Below are positions 1 to 7,032 of a stretch of DNA of 42,130 bases, in pieces. Source of the DNA: a virus. A program made the translations under genes and the position numbers. Below the pieces are notes generated by a model. It saw nothing but the letters and a program-made list of their open reading frames with translations, was not told the DNA's origin and ran no database searches. How positions within the stretch are numbered: position 1 is the stretch's first letter; every line of letters starts with the position of its first letter. The stretch is from IMG/VR virus record IMGVR_UViG_3300006077_000007, positions 1-42,130 of that record; one strand, given 5' to 3'.

Positions 1-513
1 ATAGTGAAAAATATGAAAGATGCAAAAAGGGTAATGAGAGTAAAAAGAAAAAATATAATAACTCAAGACTTCTTAAAAGAAAAGGGTGAAGATTTTAATT
101 CTTTAGATTCAGAAAATAGCTCCAATTCTGAGTGTATTAATTGTGAATTTTGTGATGAATGTGAAAATTGTGAAAATTGTTATTTTTGTATTGCTTCATC
201 TGGCTGTGTCGATTGTGTAAGTTGTGAATTTTGTAATAATTGTGAAAATTGTGAAAATTGTCACGAATGTAACAATTGCAAAATTTGTATATCTTGTAGT
301 AATTGTGATGACTGCGTTTATTGTGGTGGGTGTAGTGCTTCAGAAAGTTCCTACGATTGTTTTCACGTTTGTGATGAAAAAGGAGCTCAAAATAAAGGTG
401 TTTTAAAAGATAAAAGAGCTATAGATTTTTTCAAAAAATTCTCAAAAGAAAAACAAAAACTAGATAGAGCGAGACCAAAACCAAAACCAAAATCGTTCTT
501 TGGTTTATTCTAG
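1..513 (+). CDS. Cysteine-repeat protein, copy 1 (5' end outside window)
   Basis: I do not know the function. Most of the protein is a repeat in which every third residue is cysteine (CxxCxxC, with about 24 Cys in all), interrupted once by IASSG. A short Lys-rich tail ending in SFFGLF follows. The next gene is a paralogue whose matching segment (VKNMKDAKRV) is internal. The frame here is open to base 1, so I read this as a 5'-truncated gene rather than one starting at the GTG at position 4. The 3' third is almost identical in DNA to copy 2, which indicates a recent duplication or gene conversion. The regular Cys spacing could bind metal or form a narrow solenoid; both ideas are inference. Confidence 0.75.
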   Translation: MVKNMKDAKRVMRVKRKNIITQDFLKEKGEDFNSLDSENSSNSECINCEFCDECENCENCYFCIASSGCVDCVSCEFCNNCENCENCHECNNCKICISCSNCDDCVYCGGCSASESSYDCFHVCDEKGAQNKGVLKDKRAIDFFKKFSKEKQKLDRARPKPKPKSFFGLF

Positions 514-534
514 TAGAAACATTAAAGGCAAAAT

Positions 535-1179
535 ATGAAAAAAGAAACAAGTTTAAAAAAGATAGCTGAAACAGTTAGTCCAGTTAGTTCGGTTAATGAA
601 AATATTAATGAATTGATTATTGAAAAGGGAAAATATTCCCTTTTAGTGAAAAATATGAAAGATGCAAAAAGGGTAATGAGAGTAAAAAAAGAAAATATAA
701 TAACTCAAGACTTCTTAAAAGAAAAGGGTGAAGATTTTAATTATTTTGATTCAAAAAATAGCTCCAATTATAGGTGTATTAATTGCGTTAATTGTAACAG
801 ATGTCACAATTGTACTAATTGTGAATATTGTGACGGATGCCTCGATTGTATTAATTGTTATTCTTGTGATGAATGCCTCGATTGTACTAATTGTTATTCT
901 TGTGATGAATGTAATAATTGTAAAAATTGCGGTAATTGTTACGAATGTATCAATTGCAAAATTTGCATATCTTGTAGTAATTGTAATGACTGTGTTTATT
1001 GTGGTGGGTGTAGTGCTTCAGAAAGTTCCTACGATTGTTTTCACGTTTGTGATGAAAAAGGAGCTCAAAATAAAGGTGTTTTAAAAAATAAAGATTACAT
1101 AGATTTTTTCAAAAAATTCTCAAAAGAAAAACAAAAACTAGATAGAGCGAGACCAAAATCGTTCTTTGGTTTATTCTAG
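535..1179 (+). CDS. Cysteine-repeat protein, copy 2
   Basis: A 214-residue paralogue of the preceding gene, starting at ATG after AAAGG with a 21-base gap. Residues 1-75 are a Lys/Glu-rich N-terminal part. Roughly residues 80-160 contain about 27 cysteines in strict register at every third position, with two more just after. The tail ends in SFFGLF, as in copy 1. A 36-bp unit (12 residues, four CxxC steps) is directly repeated around bases 834-906, so the array seems to grow by unit duplication. There is no signal peptide and no membrane segment, so a cytoplasmic location is likely. I recognise no characterised family and assign no function. Confidence 0.8.
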   Translation: MKKETSLKKIAETVSPVSSVNENINELIIEKGKYSLLVKNMKDAKRVMRVKKENIITQDFLKEKGEDFNYFDSKNSSNYRCINCVNCNRCHNCTNCEYCDGCLDCINCYSCDECLDCTNCYSCDECNNCKNCGNCYECINCKICISCSNCNDCVYCGGCSASESSYDCFHVCDEKGAQNKGVLKNKDYIDFFKKFSKEKQKLDRARPKSFFGLF

Positions 1180-1191
1180 TAAAATAAATGA

Positions 1192-1231
1192 TTTTAAGGT
1201 TAGTTTAAGGTTATTTTAGTATAATTATAAT
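1192..1231 (+). promoter_or_regulatory. Early-type promoter P1
   Basis: TTTTAAGGTTA followed by TTTAAGGTTA about 11 bp later, a 6-bp TTTTAG spacer and TATAAT at 1220-1225. A second TATAAT follows at 1226-1231. The same architecture recurs in front of six other gene groups in the window. The predicted transcript leader carries a 7-bp hairpin (GAAACTG/CAGTTTC, 1246-1266) just before the ribosome binding site of the next gene. Confidence 0.75.
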
Positions 1232-1281
1232 GTAAAATAAGTTTTGAAACTGTATTTTTCAGTTTCTTATTTGGAGATATT

Positions 1282-1413
1282 ATGAAAAAAAGAGATTTTA
1301 ATATCCTCTCAGCTATAAAAAGAGAGATAAACCTTAGTACTAAATGTACGACACCAAATAAGAAAGCATATAATAGAAAAAAGAAGCACAAAAAGGATTT
1401 AAATGAAAAATGA
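1282..1413 (+). CDS. Small basic protein, 43 aa
   Basis: Begins at ATG 1282, 6-7 bases after a TTGGAG ribosome binding site, and overlaps the start of the next gene (ATG 1403), so the two are probably translationally coupled. The product is very basic. Its C-terminal half contains a NKKAYNRKKKHKKD stretch that suggests nucleic-acid or ribosome contact, but I recognise no family. It is the first gene after promoter P1 and is preceded by a small hairpin in the leader. The strong ribosome binding site, the promoter position and the overlap all support a real gene. Confidence 0.6.
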   Translation: MKKRDFNILSAIKREINLSTKCTTPNKKAYNRKKKHKKDLNEK

Positions 1414-1990
1414 AGAAAAATATCTAAATTTTTCAAGAAAAGCTCCAACAGAAATTTTATTTGCTCTCAAAGAGAAAAAAGCTCCTTTTGATGTTTTCAA
1501 AATAGCTGAAAAAATGGGTTTGAAAATTAAATTTGGATATATTAGTAATTGCCTTTTGGGAGGACAAATTCAATTATTAAACAAAGAAATAATAATAACC
1601 TTAACTACACAAATGGATAAAAGAGATAACTCAATCGTTTTAGCCTATCTAATTGGGGTTTTGGTGTATGAATTGTTTCCGAGAATAGAATATGGTGAGA
1701 CGAGCTTTAAAGAAGTTTATTTAGATATATTAGATTATTTTGGGTGCAATCCAATGAAATTAAGACCAATAAAATTTGCTGAAATTTTATTGATGCCATC
1801 ATTTTCTGTGCACGAAGAAGCTGATAAAATAATAAAGTTATATAAAGAAGATAGAGATGAAAAAATACCTCTTTCAATTTTATCAAAAATATTATCAAAT
1901 AAGTTTGAAGTTCCTGAAAAGATGATGGTTAAAAGAATAAAAGATTTACAAGGAAATTTAAAAATGGATGAAAGGAGGGAAAAATTCTAA
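1403..1990 (+). CDS. ImmA/IrrE-like protein lacking the HExxH motif
   Basis: 195 residues. The layout resembles ImmA/IrrE metallopeptidases: an N-terminal 'VFKIAEKMGLKIKFG' segment, a central beta region with GGQI and IIITLTTQ, a helix where the zinc motif belongs, and a later 'FAEILLMPSF' helix matching the family's AxELLMP segment. At the expected metal site the sequence is AYLIGVLVYEL, with no His-Glu-x-x-His, so it is probably not a protease. In this family ImmA cleaves phage repressors and IrrE controls stress responses. A degenerate copy could bind such a regulator without cutting it, which is inference. The assignment rests on motif layout only. Confidence 0.5.
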   Translation: MKNEEKYLNFSRKAPTEILFALKEKKAPFDVFKIAEKMGLKIKFGYISNCLLGGQIQLLNKEIIITLTTQMDKRDNSIVLAYLIGVLVYELFPRIEYGETSFKEVYLDILDYFGCNPMKLRPIKFAEILLMPSFSVHEEADKIIKLYKEDRDEKIPLSILSKILSNKFEVPEKMMVKRIKDLQGNLKMDERREKF

Positions 1991-1991
1991 A

Positions 1992-2069
1992 ATGACAAAT
2001 TCTGTAGATGAAAAAGAAAAAAGGAGACAGAAATTTTTAAAAAAGTTAAAAAGAAAAAACAATATGTAA
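1992..2069 (+). CDS. Possible 25-aa basic peptide
   Basis: A short ATG-initiated frame two bases after the stop of the preceding gene, encoding a Lys/Arg-rich peptide. A GGAGGG lies about 13 bases upstream, which is a long spacing, so expression is uncertain. It may be a real small gene or a chance frame in AT-rich DNA. Confidence 0.25.
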   Translation: MTNSVDEKEKRRQKFLKKLKRKNNM

Positions 2070-2115
2070 TTTTTTTAGACAATGGAAATCAATCTTGAAT
2101 ATATAAAGGGGAAAA

Positions 2116-2448
2116 ATGGAAATAGAATTTACACTGGCTTATTGGTGGATTATCGAGATAGTTCTTGCTATAATAGTGGGATTTTTATCTTCTAAATCTT
2201 TCAGTACATTTAGAAAAACGGATAAATTTGTAAATGGTTGGACAATTTCACTTGTAGTGGTTTTGTTTTTGGTATTTATAGCACCAATTAAAAAAGACGG
2301 AACAAATAAAAACGAGGTTGTTAGAAGTAATACTTCTTTAATTCAAAAAAGAAAACAAGATATACCTAAAAAGGTAGAAGATGACTCATTTCAACAAGGT
2401 GTTGATGATGTGTCACAAACAATAACAAAAGAAGACATTTTTGAATAA
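2116..2448 (+). CDS. Small membrane protein, 110 aa
   Basis: Starts at ATG after AAAGGGG. Two hydrophobic segments are visible, about residues 9-25 and 43-58, followed by a hydrophilic, charged C-terminal half. This suggests a two-span inner-membrane protein with a cytoplasmic or periplasmic tail. Its stop overlaps the start of the next frame. It lies just upstream of the SPFH lipoprotein gene, so a role at the membrane during infection is plausible. The two-span topology does not by itself identify a holin, and I assign no function. Confidence 0.6.
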   Translation: MEIEFTLAYWWIIEIVLAIIVGFLSSKSFSTFRKTDKFVNGWTISLVVVLFLVFIAPIKKDGTNKNEVVRSNTSLIQKRKQDIPKKVEDDSFQQGVDDVSQTITKEDIFE

Positions 2449-2650
2449 TATCTCTGAAGTTGATATAACACCAGTCGAGGAAAGGAGATGTCCTGAGATA
2501 TGCAAAGTATCCGACATAATGAGAAGACATAGAAATGGAGAGGGTGATATTGATACTTTGCTTAACCAAAGTTGGTTGGAGGGTTATACTAAAGAAGATG
2601 TAAGAAAAACGTATAATTTATTTAAAGATTTTTTTAAAACTGGAAAATAA
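2441..2650 (+). CDS. Hypothetical protein, 69 aa
   Basis: The frame opens with TTG at 2441, which overlaps the stop of the membrane-protein gene and suggests coupled translation. A shorter form from ATG 2519 would lack a well-placed ribosome binding site. The sequence contains DIMRRHRNGEGDIDTLLNQSW and a predicted helical C-terminus. I do not recognise it. A short A-rich stretch with repeated ATTATAAACA words (2651-2700) separates it from the next gene. Confidence 0.45.
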   Translation: MNNISEVDITPVEERRCPEICKVSDIMRRHRNGEGDIDTLLNQSWLEGYTKEDVRKTYNLFKDFFKTGK

Positions 2651-2700
2651 ATTATAAACAAAAATTATAAACAAAAAGATTATAAACATAAGGATAAATA

Positions 2701-3570
2701 ATGAATAAATTGAGAAAATTAATGGGAATTTTGATAGTTGGAATGGTGTTATTAATAAGTGGTTGTAAGGAGACAATTCCAGCTGGGTATGTAGGGAAAA
2801 TTTTAGATAATGGTGGGTTTCAACCAGAGGTTTATCCCCCATCAAGAATAACAATGCCGTTTTTGGGACATTCTGAACTAATTCTTGTGGAGACAACCAC
2901 TCAGAAGTTTGTAGAACCAATCAAAGTGTTATTAAAAGATAAACTAACGTTGAATGCTGAAATAGTATTCAGAGGAAGAGTGACACAAAATAAAGAAGTA
3001 TTGAATACAATTTTTAACGATATGAAAATAAAAGGCGAAAAAATACTGACAGAAGATGTATATTTTACTTATGGAAAAATGGTGATTTTAAATACAGCTA
3101 GAGAAGTGATAAGTAAATACAGTGTTGATGAAGTTAATAAAAATTATGGTAGAATAACAAAAGAATTATATAATGAATTACAACCAAAATTAGTTGGGTT
3201 GCCAATCGATATTAGTGATGTTACAATAGGGAACATTGAGTACCCAAAAATCGTAACAGAAGCAATTGAAAAAGCTAAACAAAGAAGAATGGCAATTGAA
3301 CAAGAACAAGCACAAGCTCAAATTGAACTTACTAGAGTTAGAGGGCAAGAACAAGTGGCTAAGGCTCAATATAGAATTAAAATGATGGAAGCTAAAAGAC
3401 AACACGATTATAACAAAATGATATCAGCATCTCTAACTCCAAGAATATTAAAAGCTAGAGAGCTTGAAATAAGAGAAAAATTAGTTGAAGCAATCAAAGA
3501 GAATAAAAATGTGATTTATATGCCTCACGAGTTTTTTAACAAAATGGGTGCTATGAAAACAATAAAATAA
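2701..3570 (+). CDS. SPFH/band-7 (prohibitin-like) lipoprotein
   Basis: 289 residues. The N-terminus has a short basic stretch, a hydrophobic segment (about 8-20) and a lipobox LLISGC with Cys22, so it is probably a lipoprotein. Residues ~25-190 match the SPFH/band-7 plan: PAGYVGKI near the start, a beta-rich middle and 'DVTIGNIEYPKIVTEAIEKA'. After this comes a long charged helix with EQEQAQAQIELTRVRGQEQ, typical of oligomerising SPFH proteins. Cellular relatives form large membrane rings and modulate AAA proteases or membrane order. A phage copy could remodel or protect the host envelope, which is inference. It follows small membrane-protein genes. Confidence 0.8.
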   Translation: MNKLRKLMGILIVGMVLLISGCKETIPAGYVGKILDNGGFQPEVYPPSRITMPFLGHSELILVETTTQKFVEPIKVLLKDKLTLNAEIVFRGRVTQNKEVLNTIFNDMKIKGEKILTEDVYFTYGKMVILNTAREVISKYSVDEVNKNYGRITKELYNELQPKLVGLPIDISDVTIGNIEYPKIVTEAIEKAKQRRMAIEQEQAQAQIELTRVRGQEQVAKAQYRIKMMEAKRQHDYNKMISASLTPRILKARELEIREKLVEAIKENKNVIYMPHEFFNKMGAMKTIK

Positions 3571-3642
3571 CGGAAGTTGTGGACAACATTTAACTGAAAA
3601 AGATTTGAGAGCATTAGATATAATTGACGCTCTCAACTTCTG
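3571..3642 (+). other. Possible structured RNA or decayed sequence
   Basis: Ends of this 72-base stretch can pair (CGGAAGTT with AACTTCTG, one G-U), and an inner stem pairs GAGAGC 3607-3612 with GCTCTC 3629-3634 around a 16-base loop. No open frame fits. It lacks tRNA landmarks such as a TTCRA loop. It could be a small RNA or simply the 3' region of the SPFH transcript. Confidence 0.25.
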
Positions 3643-3666
3643 AATACAGGAAAGATTTAATAAATG

Positions 3667-3697
3667 AGAGGGTTTTACCCTCTAAAATCATGATTTT
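3667..3697 (+). terminator. Hairpin plus AAAATCATGATTTT palindrome
   Basis: AGAGGG/CCCTCT hairpin (3667-3683) followed at once by a perfect 14-bp palindrome (3684-3697). The same hairpin-plus-palindrome arrangement occurs near 35255-35294 and 41421-41456. It probably ends the SPFH transcript. The palindrome runs directly into promoter P2. Confidence 0.55.
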
Positions 3698-3727
3698 AAG
3701 GTTAGTTTAAGTTTATTCAGATATAAT
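3694..3727 (+). promoter_or_regulatory. Early-type promoter P2
   Basis: TTTTAAGGTTAG, then TTTAAGTTTA 11 bp on, a 6-bp spacer and TATAAT at 3722-3727. It lies about 26 bases before the ATG of a membrane-protein gene. Confidence 0.75.
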
Positions 3728-3752
3728 AATGGTATTAATTTAAAGGATAAAA

Positions 3753-4025
3753 ATGAAAAAAACAAATTTTGTTGATTCGCAATTTTATGGAATTCCAGTG
3801 ATGATTTTATTTATTTTGCTTTGTGTCAATATTTTCTTTGGTATAGTAGTCACATCTATAATATCATCATTTATTTTATTAAACACCATTGGTGCAATTT
3901 ATTTAAATAGTTTATTTATTAAAAATAACTCTTTAATTGATAGATTTCATCAATGTTTTGTAATAGTGAATGTTATAGTCTTAAATTTAGAAGCCTTTGG
4001 TTGGCTTTTAGAAAATAAAATTTAA
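3753..4025 (+). CDS. Membrane protein, 90 aa
   Basis: A very hydrophobic small protein with about three membrane segments (roughly residues 13-34, 36-55 and 66-85) and few charges. It starts at ATG after AAAGGATAA and is the first gene behind promoter P2. The next gene, only 10 bases downstream, also encodes a three-span small membrane protein, so the two may act together in the host inner membrane. No family recognised. Confidence 0.6.
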   Translation: MKKTNFVDSQFYGIPVMILFILLCVNIFFGIVVTSIISSFILLNTIGAIYLNSLFIKNNSLIDRFHQCFVIVNVIVLNLEAFGWLLENKI

Positions 4026-4035
4026 AGGAAAAATA

Positions 4036-4326
4036 ATGGAAAGTTTATCTAAAAATTCAGGAGTTATAATCTCCTCGATTTTGGTTTCAGTGATAGTTAT
4101 GTTTGAATTAGGGTGGTTTCCAGATTTTGAAGCTTTTTTTAATTTTATTTCAATTTTACTATTGGTTTGTTTAAATGTGGTTAATTTTGTAAGAGCCGAA
4201 GAATGCAACAAGAACCGACAAAGTCCAGATGGGTATGGGATGTTCACATTAGCATTTGCTTTTGTTTCGTTTATACTAATTTTCGGATTAATGGTACATT
4301 GGGGTGGAATAACAAAAAGCTATTAA
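4036..4326 (+). CDS. Membrane protein, 96 aa
   Basis: Predicted three-span protein: hydrophobic stretches at about residues 9-27, 33-52 and 69-88, with a polar loop (EECNKNRQSPDGYG) between the second and third. It follows the preceding membrane-protein gene with a 10-base gap and AAAGG ribosome binding site, so they are co-transcribed. It could be a holin-like, superinfection-exclusion or envelope-modifying protein, but nothing in the sequence decides between these. Confidence 0.6.
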   Translation: MESLSKNSGVIISSILVSVIVMFELGWFPDFEAFFNFISILLLVCLNVVNFVRAEECNKNRQSPDGYGMFTLAFAFVSFILIFGLMVHWGGITKSY

Positions 4327-4337
4327 AAAGTTAGAAA

Positions 4338-4364
4338 TTTGAAGATGGATTATTCATCTTCAAA
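4338..4364 (+). terminator. Intergenic hairpin (TTTGAAGATG stem)
   Basis: A perfect 10-bp stem (TTTGAAGATG with CATCTTCAAA) with a 7-base loop follows the membrane-protein pair. There is no strong T-run after it, so it may be a processing or attenuation hairpin rather than an efficient terminator. Confidence 0.5.
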
Positions 4365-4407
4365 TAGGATAATAAATAATATGAAAGAAATATAAAAGGT
4401 AAAAATA

Positions 4408-4665
4408 ATGAGAGATAGAACTAAAGAAACGACAAAAGAAATTACTATAAAATTTGATGAAGAGTCATTAGATATTTTATATGAAACTGATTTAATACAC
4501 AGGGAGTCATTAATAAATTATGCTGTGAGATTGTTAAAAAATACTGATATGTATAAATCTTTATCAGTAAGTGAAGAAACTCCAGAAGACACAACACAAC
4601 AACCAACTCAACAAACACAACAACCAACTCAGCCAAAAGAGAATATGAATGTTAGTGGTTGGTAA
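4408..4665 (+). CDS. Ribbon-helix-helix-like protein with Gln/Pro/Thr tail
   Basis: 85 residues. The N-terminal ~50 residues look like a ribbon-helix-helix (CopG/MetJ-type) DNA-binding domain: a short strand (KEITIKFD), helix one (EESLDILYETD) and helix two (RESLINYAVRLLKN). The C-terminal third is a low-complexity QQPTQQTQQPTQP tail. Such proteins usually dimerise and repress promoters, often their own. The call is from pattern and length only. It starts at ATG after AAAAGGT. Confidence 0.45.
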   Translation: MRDRTKETTKEITIKFDEESLDILYETDLIHRESLINYAVRLLKNTDMYKSLSVSEETPEDTTQQPTQQTQQPTQPKENMNVSGW

Positions 4666-4687
4666 TTTAATAAAATAAAGGAAAAAT

Positions 4688-4996
4688 ATGAACATAATTG
4701 AGAAGATTTTGAGCGAAACGATTTTAATACAAGAAGACATAACAACGGAAATACCTATTTTTTACGACCCATTTAACAAGGGCGTTGATGGTGTAGAATT
4801 TTTATCTGGTGAAACGGTTGCTAATTCTGATTTTAATGCAGTAATAGTAAAAAGCGATGATGGGTATTTTGTTATCTATGAGAGTGGAAAGGCTAAACAG
4901 AAAACTTTAGAAGTAAAACACATTCACGAAATGAAGAAAACTTCCGCAACTCTTGCTAAAAAAGTTGAAAAAGTAATAAATTCTATAGAGGTTTAA
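4688..4996 (+). CDS. Hypothetical protein, 102 aa
   Basis: Starts at ATG after AAAGG, 22 bases behind the ribbon-helix-helix candidate. The protein has mixed alpha/beta character with a central strand-rich part (VIVKSDDGYFVIYESGKA) and a Lys-rich C-terminal helix. There is no signal peptide, membrane span or known motif. A short inverted repeat (AGAGGTT/AACCTCT, 4987-5001) overlaps its stop codon and may mark the end of the transcript. Confidence 0.55.
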   Translation: MNIIEKILSETILIQEDITTEIPIFYDPFNKGVDGVEFLSGETVANSDFNAVIVKSDDGYFVIYESGKAKQKTLEVKHIHEMKKTSATLAKKVEKVINSIEV

Positions 4997-5049
4997 CCTC
5001 TTTAGAACCTATAGTTTAGATATTATATAAATTGATAAAGGGTATGAAA

Positions 5050-5568
5050 ATGAAAAAAATAAAAATGAAATGGTTGTTAAAGATAGATGAACCACTATTT
5101 AACGGATACACTTATAAAAAAGAAATGGTTGAAACATTAATTAAAAACACCAAACTCCCTATCGCATTGTATGATTTTAGAGATTTCGTAAATGAAGAAT
5201 ACATTATTAATCCAGCTGATTGGCAAGAACAGATGGAAAAAGAGCCAAAGTCAATCATAGGTGAAGTAATTGAATTTGAAATGAAATCAAACTCACTTTA
5301 TATAATAGCTAACATAAATGAAAATAATTTAAATGAAATTACAGATAAAACCACTTTTAGTATAGCTATAATAGATGAAGATGGTGATTATAAATTTAAA
5401 AGAATTTATATATCAGATGAGCTTGTAAGAGGAAAAATAATTTCTAAATTATTAACTAAAAGTACAAAGGATAATTCACATTTAGATGATGAAACTCAAA
5501 AACGATTAGAGGTTGCAGAAAAACAACGAGAAAAAAATAGAGCTTCTAAAAAAGTTGCGAAAAAATAG
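5050..5568 (+). CDS. Hypothetical protein, 172 aa
   Basis: I place the start at ATG 5050, seven bases after AAAGGG; ATG 5044 is too close to that site, and a longer TTG-initiated form from 5032 would bypass it. The segment PLFNGYTYKKEMVETLI, then IIGEVIEFEMKSNSLYIIANI, loosely recalls the opening strands of phage prohead-protease-like domains, but I see no catalytic residues and do not press this. The C-terminal ~30 residues are Lys/Arg/Glu-rich and probably helical. Confidence 0.5.
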   Translation: MKKIKMKWLLKIDEPLFNGYTYKKEMVETLIKNTKLPIALYDFRDFVNEEYIINPADWQEQMEKEPKSIIGEVIEFEMKSNSLYIIANINENNLNEITDKTTFSIAIIDEDGDYKFKRIYISDELVRGKIISKLLTKSTKDNSHLDDETQKRLEVAEKQREKNRASKKVAKK

Positions 5569-5578
5569 GTGAAAATAG

Positions 5579-6136
5579 GTGAATAAATTGAAATTAAAAG
5601 AGTTTTTTAAGAAATATAAAAATTCCGAAATAATTATATACACAACAACACATTTCATAAAAAACTTTAAAAATAGAATAAATGGAAACGTTAAATTTGA
5701 AAAAAACAAGATAGTATTACTACACCAAAAATTCAAGGGTGATTTAGAGATAAACGATATCAAAGGGTTTATTGATATTGGTTTTGGTAAAGCTATCTTA
5801 AATGTGTATGAGAAAAACGGAATTTTATATGGTAAGGTTTTGACTGTACTAACTGATGTACAGTTGAAGTCTAGTGTAAATTTTAATTTTCAAGAGGAAT
5901 TTGGATATTTGCATATAAAAATAAAAGATATTAAGGCAGAAGATAAGTTTTTTGATATAACATATACAAATATTTTTAAACAAATAGATTTCAATGACGC
6001 TATAAAATATTCAAAAAATTATATTTTACCATCAACTAAAGAGGAATTTGAAAACGGTAAGAAAACAATGAATATAATAAACTCTGGCGAATATTACAAG
6101 ATAAAAATAAGAGGGGAATATTTCTTTATAAATTAA
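5579..6136 (+). CDS. Hypothetical protein, 185 aa
   Basis: Probably starts at GTG 5579, with AGG about nine bases upstream; TTG 5588 is an alternative. The N-terminus is Lys-rich and the rest is beta-rich with many aromatic residues. No membrane span or signal peptide is visible and I recognise no domain. It is 10 bases behind the preceding gene and ends just before promoter P3. Confidence 0.5.
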   Translation: MNKLKLKEFFKKYKNSEIIIYTTTHFIKNFKNRINGNVKFEKNKIVLLHQKFKGDLEINDIKGFIDIGFGKAILNVYEKNGILYGKVLTVLTDVQLKSSVNFNFQEEFGYLHIKIKDIKAEDKFFDITYTNIFKQIDFNDAIKYSKNYILPSTKEEFENGKKTMNIINSGEYYKIKIRGEYFFIN

Positions 6137-6141
6137 GTTTC

Positions 6142-6164
6142 TTTTAAGGTTATATTAGTATAAT
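6142..6164 (+). promoter_or_regulatory. Early-type promoter P3
   Basis: A single TTTTAAGGTTA block, TATTAG spacer of 6 bp and TATAAT at 6159-6164. The second phased block is weaker here (AAGTTTC further upstream). It lies about 28 bases before ATG 6192. Confidence 0.7.
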
Positions 6165-6191
6165 ATATGTATAAAAAAATAAAGGATAGAA

Positions 6192-6479
6192 ATGGTAATT
6201 TTAGAAATTTGTGGTTTTACAAATACATTAGTGAATATTAGTAAAGAAAAACTAACAACGATTGAATTAGTTGATAATACACTAGTGTTTAAATTTAACG
6301 AAATTGAAGTAAAAATAAATGATTTCGTTTCAACGAAATTTAAACAACCTCTTTTAACTCCACTTAAAAGATATAAAAAAATTTTAGAAGACTTTGAAAT
6401 TATATCTCAGCGAGAGTTTAGTGAGATTATGTTGAAGCCTGAAAGTCTTGATAATACATCAGATTATATCAAAGGATAA
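6192..6479 (+). CDS. Hypothetical protein, 95 aa
   Basis: First gene behind promoter P3, with ATG after AAAGGATAG. A strand-rich first half (VILEICGFTNTLVNI, TTIELVDNTLVFKF) is followed by a helical second half. No known domain. Its end carries the AAAGGAT ribosome binding site for the next gene, so the two are coupled. Confidence 0.5.
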   Translation: MVILEICGFTNTLVNISKEKLTTIELVDNTLVFKFNEIEVKINDFVSTKFKQPLLTPLKRYKKILEDFEIISQREFSEIMLKPESLDNTSDYIKG

Positions 6480-6483
6480 ATTT

Positions 6484-6969
6484 ATGATGGATAAAATTGA
6501 AAAATATAATTTAGAGATTTTGAATTCTTTTAACTTTTTTGGTTTAAATAAGAGTTGCGAATGTGTTGAAATTACGCTTTTCGTTAAAGATGGAAAAATC
6601 TATGCAACAAATCGTAATTGTGCTAAAAAAGATAATTGGGTTCGTGAAGTTTCTGGGTTCGATAAGGACTTTGATGATAAATTCTCACATATACTTTTCA
6701 CTAATGGTGAGAGTTACGAAATAGATAATGATGATGGCGAAGTTTTATCCACGATTTATTCTTGTTATAAGTGTAACAAATCCCGAGAGCTTTTAGTTAG
6801 TAAAAACAATGAAAATCCATTTGAAAAAAGTGATTTGATGAGAGATGAATCATTTGGTGATTTTTTCTTTATTGGAGGAACTGATGAAAATAAAACCTAT
6901 TGTTTTTATTACAAGGAAAGATTTCAAAATTTCAAGCTTCCAAAATGGAGAAAAGAATATAAAAATTAG
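6484..6969 (+). CDS. Hypothetical protein with CxC and CxxC motifs, 161 aa
   Basis: Start chosen at ATG 6484 (or the adjacent ATG 6487), 6-9 bases after AAAGGAT; the frame is open further upstream but without a good start. Cysteines occur as NKSCECVE near residue 19 and YSCYKCNKS near residue 100, which could form a metal site together. Family not recognised. Confidence 0.5.
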   Translation: MMDKIEKYNLEILNSFNFFGLNKSCECVEITLFVKDGKIYATNRNCAKKDNWVREVSGFDKDFDDKFSHILFTNGESYEIDNDDGEVLSTIYSCYKCNKSRELLVSKNNENPFEKSDLMRDESFGDFFFIGGTDENKTYCFYYKERFQNFKLPKWRKEYKN

Positions 6970-6972
6970 GAA

Positions 6973-7005
6973 TTTAAGGTTATTTTAAGGTTATGTTAGT
7001 ATAAT
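6973..7005 (+). promoter_or_regulatory. Early-type promoter P4
   Basis: The clearest example in the window: TTTAAGGTTA at 6973-6982, the identical block at 6984-6993 (11-bp period), TGTTAG spacer and TATAAT at 7000-7005, about 28 bases before the helicase ATG. Confidence 0.8.
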
Positions 7006-7032
7006 ATAAACATAAAAATAAAAGGCGTAAAA

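Noticed and set aside
224-1084. Hydrophobic frames overlapping the cysteine-repeat genes
   Set aside because: They are out-of-frame readings of the CxxC repeat DNA (TGT/AAT codons shifted to Val/Ile), without ribosome binding sites.
2116-2448. Holin call for the two-span membrane protein
   Set aside because: Two membrane segments alone are not diagnostic, and no endolysin or spanin gene is recognisable in the window.
3571-3642. tRNA of about 72 bases
   Set aside because: Ends pair, but there is no proper D arm, anticodon arm or TTCRA T-loop, and no discriminator/CCA context.
5027-5034. Late promoter (TATAAATT) before 5050
   Set aside because: One mismatch to the octamer and in the early region, so likely chance in AT-rich DNA.
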